Positions 1 to 10,834 of a stretch of 60,785 nt of DNA are shown here, in pieces. A program made the translations under genes and the position numbers. Position 1 is the first letter of the stretch; each line of letters opens with the position of its first letter. The DNA comes from an uncultured Verrucomicrobiota bacterium. GTDB lineage: Bacteria > Verrucomicrobiota > Verrucomicrobiia > Verrucomicrobiales > DEV007. The notes beneath the pieces are model-generated. The model was not told the DNA's origin. It did not search any database and worked only from the letters and a program-made list of their open reading frames with translations. The DNA is taken from contig CACIUL010000014.1 of the NCBI GenBank assembly GCA_902589825.1, positions 1 to 60,785 on the forward strand, in the 5' to 3' direction.

Positions 1-193
1 GTGCGGTATTGAATGCTTCAGCCGCCAGCACCACACCTGACGCCAGGAAAATCAGGGACCACTCAACGGGCGAGATTTCAAAGATGATCCCACAGACACC
101 CGCCAACACGAGAAAAACAAGGTGCACCCGTGCGTTGCGCTGGGTGGAAAAGAGAACAGCAAGGCCCCGGAAGGCGCAGATGAATGATCTCAT
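1..193 (-). CDS. Diacylglycerol/undecaprenol kinase family protein (partial, C-terminus off the window)
   Basis: Only the first 64 codons lie in the window; the gene runs off the left edge. The N-terminus reads MRSFICAFRGL, followed by two hydrophobic helices and an A-E-A-F-N-T-A segment. This matches the DgkA family of small inner-membrane lipid kinases, in which the E-x-x-N-T motif belongs to the active site. Members phosphorylate diacylglycerol or undecaprenol, feeding lipid recycling or cell-wall carrier supply. The ATG at 193 is the only good start; no strong ribosome binding site is visible. The substrate cannot be told from this fragment. Confidence 0.75.
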   Translation of the reverse strand, partial: MRSFICAFRGLAVLFSTQRNARVHLVFLVLAGVCGIIFEISPVEWSLIFLASGVVLAAEAFNTA

Positions 194-283
194 GGGATAA
201 AAAGATTTTGAGGGATGTGTCGTTTAATGAAAGGCGCATCCATTGCAGAAAAGGGCATATCGGCAGCCCGGGAATACCATCCC

Positions 284-1471
284 CTATTCCACCAGGTCAA
301 GGCTGCGCATCGGGTCACACTCAGCCCCATAATCCACTCCCTGCAGGCCAAAACCGAACAACTTGAGGAAATTGTCCTGGTAACCTTCAAAATCGGATAA
401 CTCCCGCAGGTTTTCAGTCGTGATCCGCTCCCATGCAGCGGCAACGGCTGCCTGGACATCCTCACGCATCTCGAGGTCATCAATACGAATACGCCCAGCC
501 TTATCACAAGGGGGAGAATCCCCCAGGTGGTCGGCAAACATCCGCTGGATCTGCCCAATACAATCCTCGTGCAGTCCCTCCTCCTTCATTTTCTTGAACA
601 GGATGGAAATGTAAAGGGGCACAACTGGAATGGCTGAACTGGCCTGCGTAACCACCGCCTTGTTGACCGAGACAAAGGCCCGGCCCCCTTTTGGCTCGAG
701 TTTACCCCTGATGCGTGCGCAGCTCTGCTCAAGGTGGTTCTTGGCCATGCCGATTGTCCCGTCCCTGTAGATGGGCCAGGTAAGCTGCGGCCCGATGTAG
801 GAGTAGGCAACGCTGGTGGCCCCGTCGGCCAGCACACCTGCCTCCATGAGCGCATCAATCCACAGCTCCCAATCCTCCCCGCCCATGACCTTGACAGTAC
901 TGGTAATCTCCTCCTCGCTGGCGGCATCGATGATGACCTCATCCACAAGTGCCTTGTCGGTATTGATATTCTTCTGGCTGTAGGACTGGCCGATGGGCTT
1001 CAGGCAGGACCGGTACACTTCCCCGCTCCGGGGATCAGTACGCCGGGGTGAGGCCAAGGAATAAACCACGCAGTCAACCGGCCCCATGGATGCCTTGATC
1101 TCGCCGATTGCCCGTTGCTTGATCTCCCGGGAAAAGGCATCACCATTGATACTCCTTGCATAAAGGCCCTCGGCGACGGCGGCAGATTGAAAAGCAGCAC
1201 TGTTATACCATCCTGCACTGGCTGTCTTGCGCTCCGTTGGTGCCTTCTCGAAAAAAACACCCAGTGTTGCCGCTTGTGCCGAAAAGGCCGGGACAATGCG
1301 TGAAGCAAGCCCGTAACCTGTCGAGGAACCAATCACCAGGACATTCCTTGGCAGGTAGGCGGGAGGTGGGGAGGACTTGACGTGATCAATCTGTTCCTGG
1401 ACATGGGCCGCGCAACCCACGGGATGAGCAGTCGTGCAGATAAATCCGCGGGTCTTGGGAGCTATAATCAT
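284..1471 (-). CDS. fabV: Trans-2-enoyl-CoA/enoyl-[ACP] reductase FabV
   Basis: A 395-residue NADH-dependent enoyl reductase of the FabV family, which carries out the last reduction of each round of fatty-acid elongation. The N-terminus (MIIAPKTRGFICTTAHP) is typical of the family. A Rossmann motif GSSTGYGLASR lies near residues 48-58. The catalytic Y-x8-K pair falls at Y235 and K244, the same numbering as in characterised FabV enzymes. Start chosen at the ATG at 1471 because an AGGGGG ribosome binding site sits just upstream; a TTG four codons earlier overlaps that site. Length is normal. FabV enzymes are known for triclosan tolerance. The gene is followed by dgkA on the same strand. Confidence 0.97.
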   Translation of the reverse strand: MIIAPKTRGFICTTAHPVGCAAHVQEQIDHVKSSPPPAYLPRNVLVIGSSTGYGLASRIVPAFSAQAATLGVFFEKAPTERKTASAGWYNSAAFQSAAVAEGLYARSINGDAFSREIKQRAIGEIKASMGPVDCVVYSLASPRRTDPRSGEVYRSCLKPIGQSYSQKNINTDKALVDEVIIDAASEEEITSTVKVMGGEDWELWIDALMEAGVLADGATSVAYSYIGPQLTWPIYRDGTIGMAKNHLEQSCARIRGKLEPKGGRAFVSVNKAVVTQASSAIPVVPLYISILFKKMKEEGLHEDCIGQIQRMFADHLGDSPPCDKAGRIRIDDLEMREDVQAAVAAAWERITTENLRELSDFEGYQDNFLKLFGFGLQGVDYGAECDPMRSLDLVE

Positions 1472-1556
1472 GATCCCCCTCAATAACGGACAATCAGCCC
1501 TTGGGCAAGTGGTTGCGGGCTGGGCCCGGAATCATCCGGTTGGTGATTGCTCTTCC

Positions 1557-1600
1557 CTAAAAAAAGCCGCCCCGGCCCGCGACTCCGCGAACCGGGGCGT
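1557..1600 (-). terminator. Intrinsic terminator after RNase P RNA
   Basis: On the minus strand a GC-rich inverted repeat (GCCCCGG arm against CCGGGGC) with a loop of about 16 nt is followed by a run of seven T. It lies directly downstream of the 3' end of rnpB. Confidence 0.85.
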
Positions 1601-1607
1601 CATGAAA

Positions 1608-2026
<419 letters not shown>

Positions 2027-2101
2027 CCGGACTATCGTGGAAAAAACACATTTTTTCAACCCGTGAACCTCAGGGGAAAAATGGCGGTATTCCGGGCCGT
2101 T

Positions 2102-2710
2102 TTAATCCCCGGCGCCATCAGCAACAATCCACTCCACCTTTTCCTCCACCGGCTGACGGCTGCTCACGGGCCAATTCTCCCCTTCCTTCAGCCAGCCCAG
2201 ATAAAAAAGGCCAAGGCAGCAGTCCATTTCCCGCAAGCCTAGAAAATCACGCATGCCGCCGGTATCAAGGATCGGCGGTGATGACCAGAATGCCCCCAAA
2301 CCCGCCGCGGAAGCCGTCAGGTGCATATTCTGCACGGCGCATGCAACCGCCTCAACCTCCTCGGTAACGGGAATTTTCGGGTTATCGCCACGCCGCATGC
2401 AAATGGCAATGACCAGCGGGGCCAACAAGGGATTGCGACCAAGCTTTTTCAGCTTGTCCTCCCGGAACTCACCCTCGGCAGTGTGCCCGGTATATAGCTC
2501 CTGCAGCTTCAAGGCAAGTTCCCTGCGCGCATCACCCGCAAACACCTTGAAGCGCCATGGCTCAGTGAAGCCGTGCGTAGGCGCCCAGTTGGCATTCTCA
2601 AACAATTCATCGATCAATTCCCGCGGCACTTCCAGGTGCGGGTCCATGACGGCGGGTTTTACCGTGCGACGGTTACGGATAATCTTGCTGACGGACAGAA
2701 TTTCAGGCAT
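2102..2710 (-). CDS. Nitroreductase family protein
   Basis: A 202-residue FMN-binding oxidoreductase of the nitroreductase superfamily. The N-terminal I-x-N-R-R-T segment (FMN phosphate contact), the central W-A-P-T-H-G motif and the C-terminal LGLFYLGW strand match single-domain YdjA/Frm2-like members. Such proteins reduce nitro or quinone compounds with NAD(P)H; the true substrate cannot be deduced. The ATG at 2710 starts the family-typical N-terminus. The gene is divergent from the peroxiredoxin at 2788, with 77 bp between the starts, so the two may share a regulatory region, perhaps redox-responsive. It ends about 75 bp upstream of the rnpB 5' end. Confidence 0.88.
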   Translation of the reverse strand: MPEILSVSKIIRNRRTVKPAVMDPHLEVPRELIDELFENANWAPTHGFTEPWRFKVFAGDARRELALKLQELYTGHTAEGEFREDKLKKLGRNPLLAPLVIAICMRRGDNPKIPVTEEVEAVACAVQNMHLTASAAGLGAFWSSPPILDTGGMRDFLGLREMDCCLGLFYLGWLKEGENWPVSSRQPVEEKVEWIVADGAGD

Positions 2711-2787
2711 GGCAATTCAAAGGGTTGACCTTGTGTTTCAGGCTTCATATACTTGCCGCCCATCAAAAACTCAACCACCATCAATCA

Positions 2788-3279
2788 ATGCTTAATATCG
2801 GAGATAACGCACCGGACTTCAAACTCACCACCCTTTCCGCGGACGGGCCTGTTCATGTCAGCCTGTCCGGGCACCGCGGCGCCCCGGTCGTCCTGCTTTT
2901 TGTACCCATGGCATTTACCGGCGTATGCACAAAGGAGCTTTGCAGCGTAACCAGCGAACTTTCAGAATACAATGACCTCGGCGCCAAGGTGATAGCCATC
3001 AGCGGTGACAATCCTTTCGCGCAAGCGGCATGGGCAGAGAAAGAGGGCATTGCAATAACCCTTGCCAGTGATTACGAGCATGAAGTGGCACGTGCCTACG
3101 GCATCAGCTATGAGAGTTTCCTCCCGGAAAAAAACCTGGACATGGGTGGTGTTCCCAAGCGCTCAGCTTTTGTCATCGATGCCAATGGCCTCATCCAGTA
3201 TGCCGAGAGCAGTGACAATCCCGCCGAGCTTCCCAGCTTCACGGACATCAAGGACAAGCTCAGGGAACTGGCTGGCTGA
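2788..3279 (+). CDS. Peroxiredoxin (AhpC/TSA family)
   Basis: A 163-residue thioredoxin-fold peroxidase that reduces H2O2 and organic hydroperoxides. The peroxidatic cysteine is C47 in the motif FTGVCTKEL, with the usual preceding P-x3-T context; C52 nearby could act as a resolving cysteine. The C-terminal half holds the conserved PKRSAFVID strand. Length and motif arrangement suit the AhpE/Bcp-like single-domain group. The ATG at 2788 gives the family N-terminus (MLNIGDNAPDF). An upstream in-frame ATG at 2725 would add an unrelated extension and is not used. No clear ribosome binding site is seen. The gene is divergent from the nitroreductase. Confidence 0.93.
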   Translation: MLNIGDNAPDFKLTTLSADGPVHVSLSGHRGAPVVLLFVPMAFTGVCTKELCSVTSELSEYNDLGAKVIAISGDNPFAQAAWAEKEGIAITLASDYEHEVARAYGISYESFLPEKNLDMGGVPKRSAFVIDANGLIQYAESSDNPAELPSFTDIKDKLRELAG

Positions 3280-3293
3280 CCACTCCGACCGCA

Positions 3294-6200
3294 TTAACGC
3301 GAGATCTTCAGGCGCACAAACCGTCTGGAACCCGCACTATCAAGGGCAACACGGTCAATGACCGTTGACTCGGGGATTCCCTCAGGTGTCACCCCCGAAA
3401 TGTAGAGTTGGAATTGCGGGTCAGCCGGCATCCAGTTGACAAGATCGGCGGAGAACTCAACCTGCAAGCGGGTATCAACGGCGGCAGATTGATAGGTCAG
3501 GGCAAGGAAAAGGGCACCATCAATCTCAATGACTGACTGGAAATAGCCCCTGCCCGGGACAGACAAGGGATCCGTCCCCAGAGCATATTCCACCAGGTTG
3601 GAGTAACCGTCACCATCGGCATCAATACCACTGCCAGATACCGCTGGATCCATGGCCATAGCATCGGGAAAGTTCTCCCAGGTCCAGGTAAAATAGGCAT
3701 CAGCTCCGGATCCAGGACTTCCTCCCGGCTGACCGCTCGGGCGCCAGCCATCAGCATTCGTCCAGTAAACGATATGGGCGGTCGCATCAAGAATCGTCAG
3801 GGAATGCCCTCCCCCATCTGTGGATTCATGCCAGGCATCATTATAGGTGAATGACTGGACTATTGCCCCGGAAGGGTCCACCAGAATGATTTCCTCCGAG
3901 TCATTTTTCAGGTTGCCTCCGTATTCTCCAACCACCGGGGCCGCATTGGCATATCGGGTCATGAAAGCCTCATGGTCCTTGACCACGACAACACCGGAAC
4001 CCGGATCAAGAAGATGACGGCCAAGGACAATCTCCACGGCTCCTGCAAGGCGGTATCCGGATAAATCAATCGGGAATTCCCCGGTATTGACCAGTTCAAG
4101 AAATTCAAAGTCATCATTATTGTCAAAACCCGCCGCGATCTCGCCCGCATCGGGATCTGCAGGATTGTACATCACCTCACTTATTCGCAGTGCAGATGGA
4201 TTGACCACCGGGTCTGCGCCTCCCGGCGAGCCTCCCCATCGGCTGCTGGCGCGCCATTGCCCCGCTTCACGCCAGCGGAAGAGCTCATCTGTCTCGTCGC
4301 CAACCACCAGAGTTGCCCCGATGCCGTCGGCAGCAGCTGCCCATTTATCAGAATAGCGGAAATGGTGTATCACCTCACCCCGGGCACCCTGGAGAATAAT
4401 GGCTTCACCGGAGTTACTCAGGGACTTAGGCGCAAAGGAACCGGCAACAAGCGCCCCCTGTCCATAGCGCTGTGCAAAAGCAGCGGTGTTGGAAACGACT
4501 ACAGCGTATTGCCCACTGCCGAGCTGGAACGGGCCAAAGGTAAAGTCAAAGGCTCCGGAAAAACTGAAGCCCTCCAGCTCAAGGGCAACCGGCCCGGTGT
4601 TCAAGACCTCCACAAACTCAAATTCATCATCTTCCTCAAAGCCGGCGAGCACCTCGCCGGGCAATGGATCACCAGGATGAAAATTCAACTCGGTAATCCT
4701 CAACCCTGGCAGGTCGGTATCGGCCATTCCCGGAGATCCCCCGGAAAAGCTGCTCGTCCTCCATCCGGATGGGCTGCTCCATTGAGCAGGATCCTGTCCT
4801 TTGGAGCGGCTGACCAGGGAATGCCCGCCGCCATCGGCCGGGGGAAACCATTCGTCATCAAAGCGGAAATCCTGGATGGGGCTGCCAAAGGGACCGGCCA
4901 ACACAATGTTCTCCCCGGAATTACTGATACTGCCGCCAAACTCCCCGGCGATCACCGCGGCAGCGGCACCATAACGCGCTATGAAGGCAGGTTGATCACT
5001 GACCACGACGATGTAATCACCGCCCTCAAGGATGTCATCACCAAAGGTAAACCTGATCCCCTCTCTAAAAATGACCCCCGAAAGGTTAATCGGGCTTTCC
5101 CCCGCGTTATATAGCTCGATGAATTCAAAATCATCCGCATCCTCAAACCCGGCCAGGATCTCATTCCCGGAAGGTCCTTGTGGATTATACATGATTTCGC
5201 TTACCTTCAGTTCGGCAAACGCTCCCTTGATAAAGAACACCGCCTCTGTCAGGGCGCTCCATTGCCCAGTGGCGCTGTCCCTTACCCGTGCCCTTATGCG
5301 CATGCTGTCGTTAACCGTGATACTTTGACCCGCGATGGCCTGTTGAGAAATGCCCCCACCGGGTTGACGCGGGTCTTCACCCCCAACTGTATAGTAAATC
5401 TCCCCGCTCTCAGCATCGCTAATGATCTGCAGCGCAAAACCTTCAGGCACTTCACCCCCGTGCCGGGACAACTCCGGCGCGGGTATCCCGGGATAGAGCC
5501 CGTCAGCAACCAGCTGAGCAAGCACGATGGACGCGCGATCGGGGAAAAATTCCTCTGCCAGTCGCTGGCCCTCGGCAAGCCAGTCCTCGCGCGTATACGG
5601 AGCCATCTCCGGATTGCGGTTGTCGCCCCAGCGCGCTGACTCGCCAATAATCGCGCGGTTAATCTGTCCGAGCCTTTCCGCATACATGGATGCGCAAACC
5701 TCCGGGGTAAGAATTCCCCCGTTAGCCATCAGCAGGTGCACGCGGTCGGCAAAAGCCATACGATACTCAGCATTGAGCATCAGCCGGCGGTGAATATGCG
5801 TGGGTGCACCCTGGTCATCCGCACCGGTAACATCATCATCCAGGGACTGGAATGTCTTCTCCGCATCCCAGTTATGGAAAAGCCACTTACGCTTCGGGTC
5901 ATCTCGATGGAAACTGGCATTCCAGTTCTGAAATGCCCAGTCGGCATTGCCGGCATAAAAATTGATGACCATATAGTCAATGAAATCCACGACATCCAGC
6001 AATTGCGTCACCGCACTGTAAGCGACGTCTTTTGACAGGTCTTCCTCCACCGCGTTAAGCAGGGCAAGGAATGACTCGGCACTGCCGGAAACCACATTAT
6101 CAGGACGGTGCCTGATAATGTCATAGCTGGCCTTATTGCCGCCGCGATAAGCAGCTGCGAAGCTTTCCTCAACAAACTCATGCAGACAATAGACCCCCCA

Positions 6201-7211
6201 GTAGCAGCCATTGAGGTAAACGTGGGCATAACGCCCGTGCGGCGCGAGACCACCTGCCGCATTCTGCAGGTCCCCGACAAATTGATCCCGAACATACTGG
6301 GCGCGCAACTGTTGTGCCCTATCCGGGTGCGTCCATGCCTGTTGATTGGTGGCATCGAGTATCACGGTGTTGATGCTGTCCGTGGCATCATCGCCAAATA
6401 ATGGAAAGTTGAGTTCCCTCGGCCCGTAAGGTGCCTTGAATTTCAAGCGCATGGATAGCTTGTCCGTCTTCCACCGGTCAGTGCTGGTTGCCCCCTGCAC
6501 CTCCACGGAGCAGTTAATCTGGAAGCCCGTTGAGCCATCAGGCAAAATGAACTCAGCCGAGCAGGCACGCTCAAAGCCCTTGCCGATCAGGTAAATGCCA
6601 CGAGTCTCGACCACCTCACCATCACCATTAAGCGCGACGGGTTGAGGGGAGAATAAATCACCGGGGTGCAGGGAAAGTAAAAGTGAGGGAATGGATTGTA
6701 AGTCCTCCTGTATAAAAGGCGCATACCGTGGATCATCGACCACGTCCGGGTCCATAGCATAGTCAGCTGCATACAGGCCGGCGTCCAGATTTCCGGGAGC
6801 AGTATCAAAAGTGCCCAGGTCTCCCCAGTAGACCGGCAAACCGGCACCGGTCTGGCGGATAACCTCGTGGAGGAACAGGTAGGTATGGGTGTCCACATCC
6901 GTAGGATCAAGTCCCTCCTTGAAGGCCGCTGCGCGCAGGACCGTGGTGGTGTTGATGATCAGGGGTGCATTATAATCCTGACCGTTGGCCAGTGAGGGCT
7001 CACTGCCATCCGTCGTGAAACGAATCAGCGCACCCGGCGTCCTGGTGCTGATTTCAACGATAAAAGGTGAATCAAAAAAACCGCGATCCACACTGAACTT
7101 GGTATCTGCCACACGGGCGGCCCAACCCTTCACGGGCAACAAAACAGTGCAGAACAAGCACAACCCCAGGAAAAGGGCCGGGACACTGAAACCTTTGATA
7201 TTGAGCGGCAT
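3294..7211 (-). CDS. Large secreted CotH-family protein with three lamin-tail domains
   Basis: About 1305 residues with an N-terminal signal peptide. Order of parts: a chitobiase-type beta-sandwich near residues 40-110 (IRFTTDGSEPS), a CotH kinase-like domain around residues 200-480 (VEVQGATS, YLNGCYWGVYCLHE, HNWDAEKTF), a second short chitobiase-like segment (IYYTVGGEDPRQPGG), then three lamin-tail repeats. Each repeat opens with a variant of [VI][ST]E[VLI]MYNP and ends near a GGSPG turn. A calcium-type ADGDGYSNLVEYALGTDP repeat lies near the C-terminus. CotH proteins are protein kinases in spore coats; in PVC bacteria such fusions are secreted and their role is unproven. Start set at the ATG at 7211 rather than a TTG two codons upstream. 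Convergent with the peroxiredoxin. Confidence 0.9.
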   Translation of the reverse strand: MPLNIKGFSVPALFLGLCLFCTVLLPVKGWAARVADTKFSVDRGFFDSPFIVEISTRTPGALIRFTTDGSEPSLANGQDYNAPLIINTTTVLRAAAFKEGLDPTDVDTHTYLFLHEVIRQTGAGLPVYWGDLGTFDTAPGNLDAGLYAADYAMDPDVVDDPRYAPFIQEDLQSIPSLLLSLHPGDLFSPQPVALNGDGEVVETRGIYLIGKGFERACSAEFILPDGSTGFQINCSVEVQGATSTDRWKTDKLSMRLKFKAPYGPRELNFPLFGDDATDSINTVILDATNQQAWTHPDRAQQLRAQYVRDQFVGDLQNAAGGLAPHGRYAHVYLNGCYWGVYCLHEFVEESFAAAYRGGNKASYDIIRHRPDNVVSGSAESFLALLNAVEEDLSKDVAYSAVTQLLDVVDFIDYMVINFYAGNADWAFQNWNASFHRDDPKRKWLFHNWDAEKTFQSLDDDVTGADDQGAPTHIHRRLMLNAEYRMAFADRVHLLMANGGILTPEVCASMYAERLGQINRAIIGESARWGDNRNPEMAPYTREDWLAEGQRLAEEFFPDRASIVLAQLVADGLYPGIPAPELSRHGGEVPEGFALQIISDAESGEIYYTVGGEDPRQPGGGISQQAIAGQSITVNDSMRIRARVRDSATGQWSALTEAVFFIKGAFAELKVSEIMYNPQGPSGNEILAGFEDADDFEFIELYNAGESPINLSGVIFREGIRFTFGDDILEGGDYIVVVSDQPAFIARYGAAAAVIAGEFGGSISNSGENIVLAGPFGSPIQDFRFDDEWFPPADGGGHSLVSRSKGQDPAQWSSPSGWRTSSFSGGSPGMADTDLPGLRITELNFHPGDPLPGEVLAGFEEDDEFEFVEVLNTGPVALELEGFSFSGAFDFTFGPFQLGSGQYAVVVSNTAAFAQRYGQGALVAGSFAPKSLSNSGEAIILQGARGEVIHHFRYSDKWAAAADGIGATLVVGDETDELFRWREAGQWRASSRWGGSPGGADPVVNPSALRISEVMYNPADPDAGEIAAGFDNNDDFEFLELVNTGEFPIDLSGYRLAGAVEIVLGRHLLDPGSGVVVVKDHEAFMTRYANAAPVVGEYGGNLKNDSEEIILVDPSGAIVQSFTYNDAWHESTDGGGHSLTILDATAHIVYWTNADGWRPSGQPGGSPGSGADAYFTWTWENFPDAMAMDPAVSGSGIDADGDGYSNLVEYALGTDPLSVPGRGYFQSVIEIDGALFLALTYQSAAVDTRLQVEFSADLVNWMPADPQFQLYISGVTPEGIPESTVIDRVALDSAGSRRFVRLKISR

Positions 7212-7320
7212 GGTCAAGGGAATTGTAAGCGCTCAGCAATACAGTTTACGCGATTAGAAAGACCTGTAAAGACAAAGCAAAAAACGTGCATTTTCCGGCA
7301 CGGAAAGTTATCATTGCACC

Positions 7321-7737
7321 ATGAAATCAATACTTTCATGCGTAGTCCTTCTGGCAATGGCAGCCCAAGCCAGTCATGCCCAGAAAGCCACTGCCGATCA
7401 TAAGGATGGGCACTACAACATCAGTGCGGCAAAAGCAAAAGAGTTGGTTTCCCGATTCAAGAAGGCAAAGAAGCCCATTGTCATCCTTGATATCCGGACC
7501 CCTGAGGAACACGCCGGTTCCCATATCGAGGGTGCCCTGCTGGTGGATTTTCTTGCTGATGATTTCAAGGCATCTCTGGGCAAACTGGACAGGAAGAAGG
7601 CTTACCTTGTCCACTGCCGCTCGGGAGGCCGCAGTTCTTCCGCCTTCGCACTCATGAAGCGGCTTGGCTTCAAGTCAGTTTACCACCTCGACGGCGGCAT
7701 AATCGCCTGGAAGAAAGCAGGAGGCGTTACCAAATAG
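7321..7737 (+). CDS. Secreted rhodanese-like sulfurtransferase
   Basis: A 138-residue single-domain rhodanese with a cleavable signal peptide (MKSILSCVVLLAMAAQASHA). The active-site loop is HCRSGGRS with catalytic C99, and the domain shows the usual ILDIRTPEEH and YHLDGGIIAW motifs. Periplasmic rhodaneses move sulfane sulfur or act in thiol redox housekeeping; the acceptor is unknown here. Transcribed away from the large CotH protein, leaving about 110 bp for two divergent promoters. The 3' end faces the TraB/GumN gene on the opposite strand, 33 bp away. Confidence 0.92.
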   Translation: MKSILSCVVLLAMAAQASHAQKATADHKDGHYNISAAKAKELVSRFKKAKKPIVILDIRTPEEHAGSHIEGALLVDFLADDFKASLGKLDRKKAYLVHCRSGGRSSSAFALMKRLGFKSVYHLDGGIIAWKKAGGVTK

Positions 7738-7770
7738 CCCTCTTTGCCGCCTGTAAGGCAGAAGACACCA

Positions 7771-8763
7771 TCAGCCACGGCGTGGGGTGTTGATGGCAGA
7801 GTGAAGGCCAACGGGTATAAACCTCTTCTTTTTTTTCGCCTTTTCCGGCTTCTCACCATGCCACCTTTCAACACGAAACCCTTTCCGCTCGAAGAGCCTG
7901 AGCAGCCCTCTTTTGCCAACCATATGCCCCGCACCCACAACCACCATGAAGGTCTTATCCTCCTTGATAAAGGCGCTGATCTGTTTGACCCATCGTTGAT
8001 TCCTGCGGTCCAGCACATCTTTACGTAACTCGGGGAACGTCTTCATGGAATCAAGGATGATTGCCCCCAGGGCCTCCTCATCACCCGAGCGCCAGGCTTC
8101 CACCATCTTGGGGAAGTCTTCCTCGATGGTTGCCATTTCCCGCAGTGTTGAGAGCAGCATCTCTTCCTGCATGGCCTTTTCAAGGTCAGCAAAAATCCCA
8201 ATCTGGAAATCCACGGTTTCAAGTCCCCTGACCGGTTTCACGTCCATCACTGCCTTGCTCTCAAAATAATTGTCCACGCCAAGATCCGGACGCGCTCCGA
8301 GCTTCATCATCTCGGTCATGGAAAGTGTCATTGCCGCCATCCACGGGCGAAATCCGTCCATGGCACCGGCAGGAAGCCCCGTGTCGGTGAGGAACTTTCG
8401 CAACTTTCTGTATGTCTCTGGCGTGAGGTCATCATTAATCCGGCCACCTTTGCCATACATGCCCCTCCTTATTGCCTTTGATTCCGCCTCCGGGTCATCG
8501 CCTGAAGCAATCTCAAGCACCAGTTCATCGCTCGCCCTGTATGCCTGTTCAAAGAGCCCGGGCAGCGGGTGATCCTCCTCACTTAACATGTGGATAGAGC
8601 CCGCAAGGAAGACGGTGCCGCCTCCATCCTTGGGGGTAACCCGCCAAATGCTGGTTTTACCCGCCTCTTCGGCAACGGCATCAGGTAATTCGAAAATACA
8701 GCAACCCAGCAGGGCAACGGCGGTGATACGGCAGAAAGACATCATGATCCGGGGGGTGTTCAT
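7771..8763 (-). CDS. TraB/GumN family protein
   Basis: About 330 residues of the TraB/GumN (Tiki-like) family, whose eukaryotic members are metal-dependent proteases. The two conserved parts are an N-terminal GSIHMLSEEDHPLP block with a following DELVLEI strand, and a C-terminal VVVGAGHMVGKRGLLRLFERKG block. An N-terminal hydrophobic segment followed by LLGCC could be a lipoprotein signal. The ATG at 8763 is chosen because it starts just before that segment; the open frame continues 64 codons upstream with no signal-like character. The gene lies downstream of atpC on the same strand, with a gap of about 140 bp and no clear terminator between. Confidence 0.85.
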   Translation of the reverse strand: MNTPRIMMSFCRITAVALLGCCIFELPDAVAEEAGKTSIWRVTPKDGGGTVFLAGSIHMLSEEDHPLPGLFEQAYRASDELVLEIASGDDPEAESKAIRRGMYGKGGRINDDLTPETYRKLRKFLTDTGLPAGAMDGFRPWMAAMTLSMTEMMKLGARPDLGVDNYFESKAVMDVKPVRGLETVDFQIGIFADLEKAMQEEMLLSTLREMATIEEDFPKMVEAWRSGDEEALGAIILDSMKTFPELRKDVLDRRNQRWVKQISAFIKEDKTFMVVVGAGHMVGKRGLLRLFERKGFRVERWHGEKPEKAKKKKRFIPVGLHSAINTPRRG

Positions 8764-8905
8764 CCTGCTAAAAGTCCGGCAAGCCAGCCTGTTGTAAAAT
8801 TGAATTTCATTGGTGACACAAGTATGGGCGGCAATTGCCGGACTCCAGCAAGCCGGGCATGAGGATGGCCTCACGCTTGAAATCCCCCGGAAAAACCACA
8901 GGAAA

Positions 8906-9313
8906 CTATGAGCGGCGGCGGCGCTTGAATTCCAGCTGCGCCAGTGACTTGGCAATCAACGCCTGTAGAGCCGCGAAATTCTCATCATCCTCGGAGGTGT
9001 CAGCAAGGGCATTCTCCGCACGCTTGAGGGCTTCCTCAACGGCATTCTCGTCAATTTCTGATTCACCAAGGGCCACGTCAACAACGACGGAAACGGTGTC
9101 ATCGGAAGTTTCAATGAAACCCTCGCCAATAGCGAGGCGCTCGGTAGCACCAGCCTTGGTATAGGTCAGCTCCCCGGGCTTGATGATGGTAACCAGGGGA
9201 GTATGGAGCGTGAGCACATTGAATTCACCCTCGATCCCGGGAATCACGATCGAGTCCACCTCATCTGAAAAAACCTTCTTTTCAGGAGTAACAATTTCAA
9301 GCTGAAGTGACAT
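8906..9313 (-). CDS. atpC: ATP synthase F1 epsilon subunit
   Basis: A 135-residue subunit of the central stalk that couples rotation to the catalytic head and can inhibit ATP hydrolysis. The N-terminal beta-sandwich is clear (L-E-I-V-T-P-E-K, GIEGEFNVLTLHTPL). A C-terminal two-helix segment (residues about 90-130) is present, so the inhibitory hairpin is probably retained. Last gene of the atpBEFHAGDC operon, 36 bp after atpD. The run of arginines at the very C-terminus (RRRRS) is unusual but may be trivial. Confidence 0.97.
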   Translation of the reverse strand: MSLQLEIVTPEKKVFSDEVDSIVIPGIEGEFNVLTLHTPLVTIIKPGELTYTKAGATERLAIGEGFIETSDDTVSVVVDVALGESEIDENAVEEALKRAENALADTSEDDENFAALQALIAKSLAQLEFKRRRRS

Positions 9314-9349
9314 TGGAAGAAAATATGAGATTGACTGCCCGGCTGCCCC

Positions 9350-10816
<1,467 letters not shown>

Positions 10817-10834
10817 TTAAGAAAGGTCGGAAGA

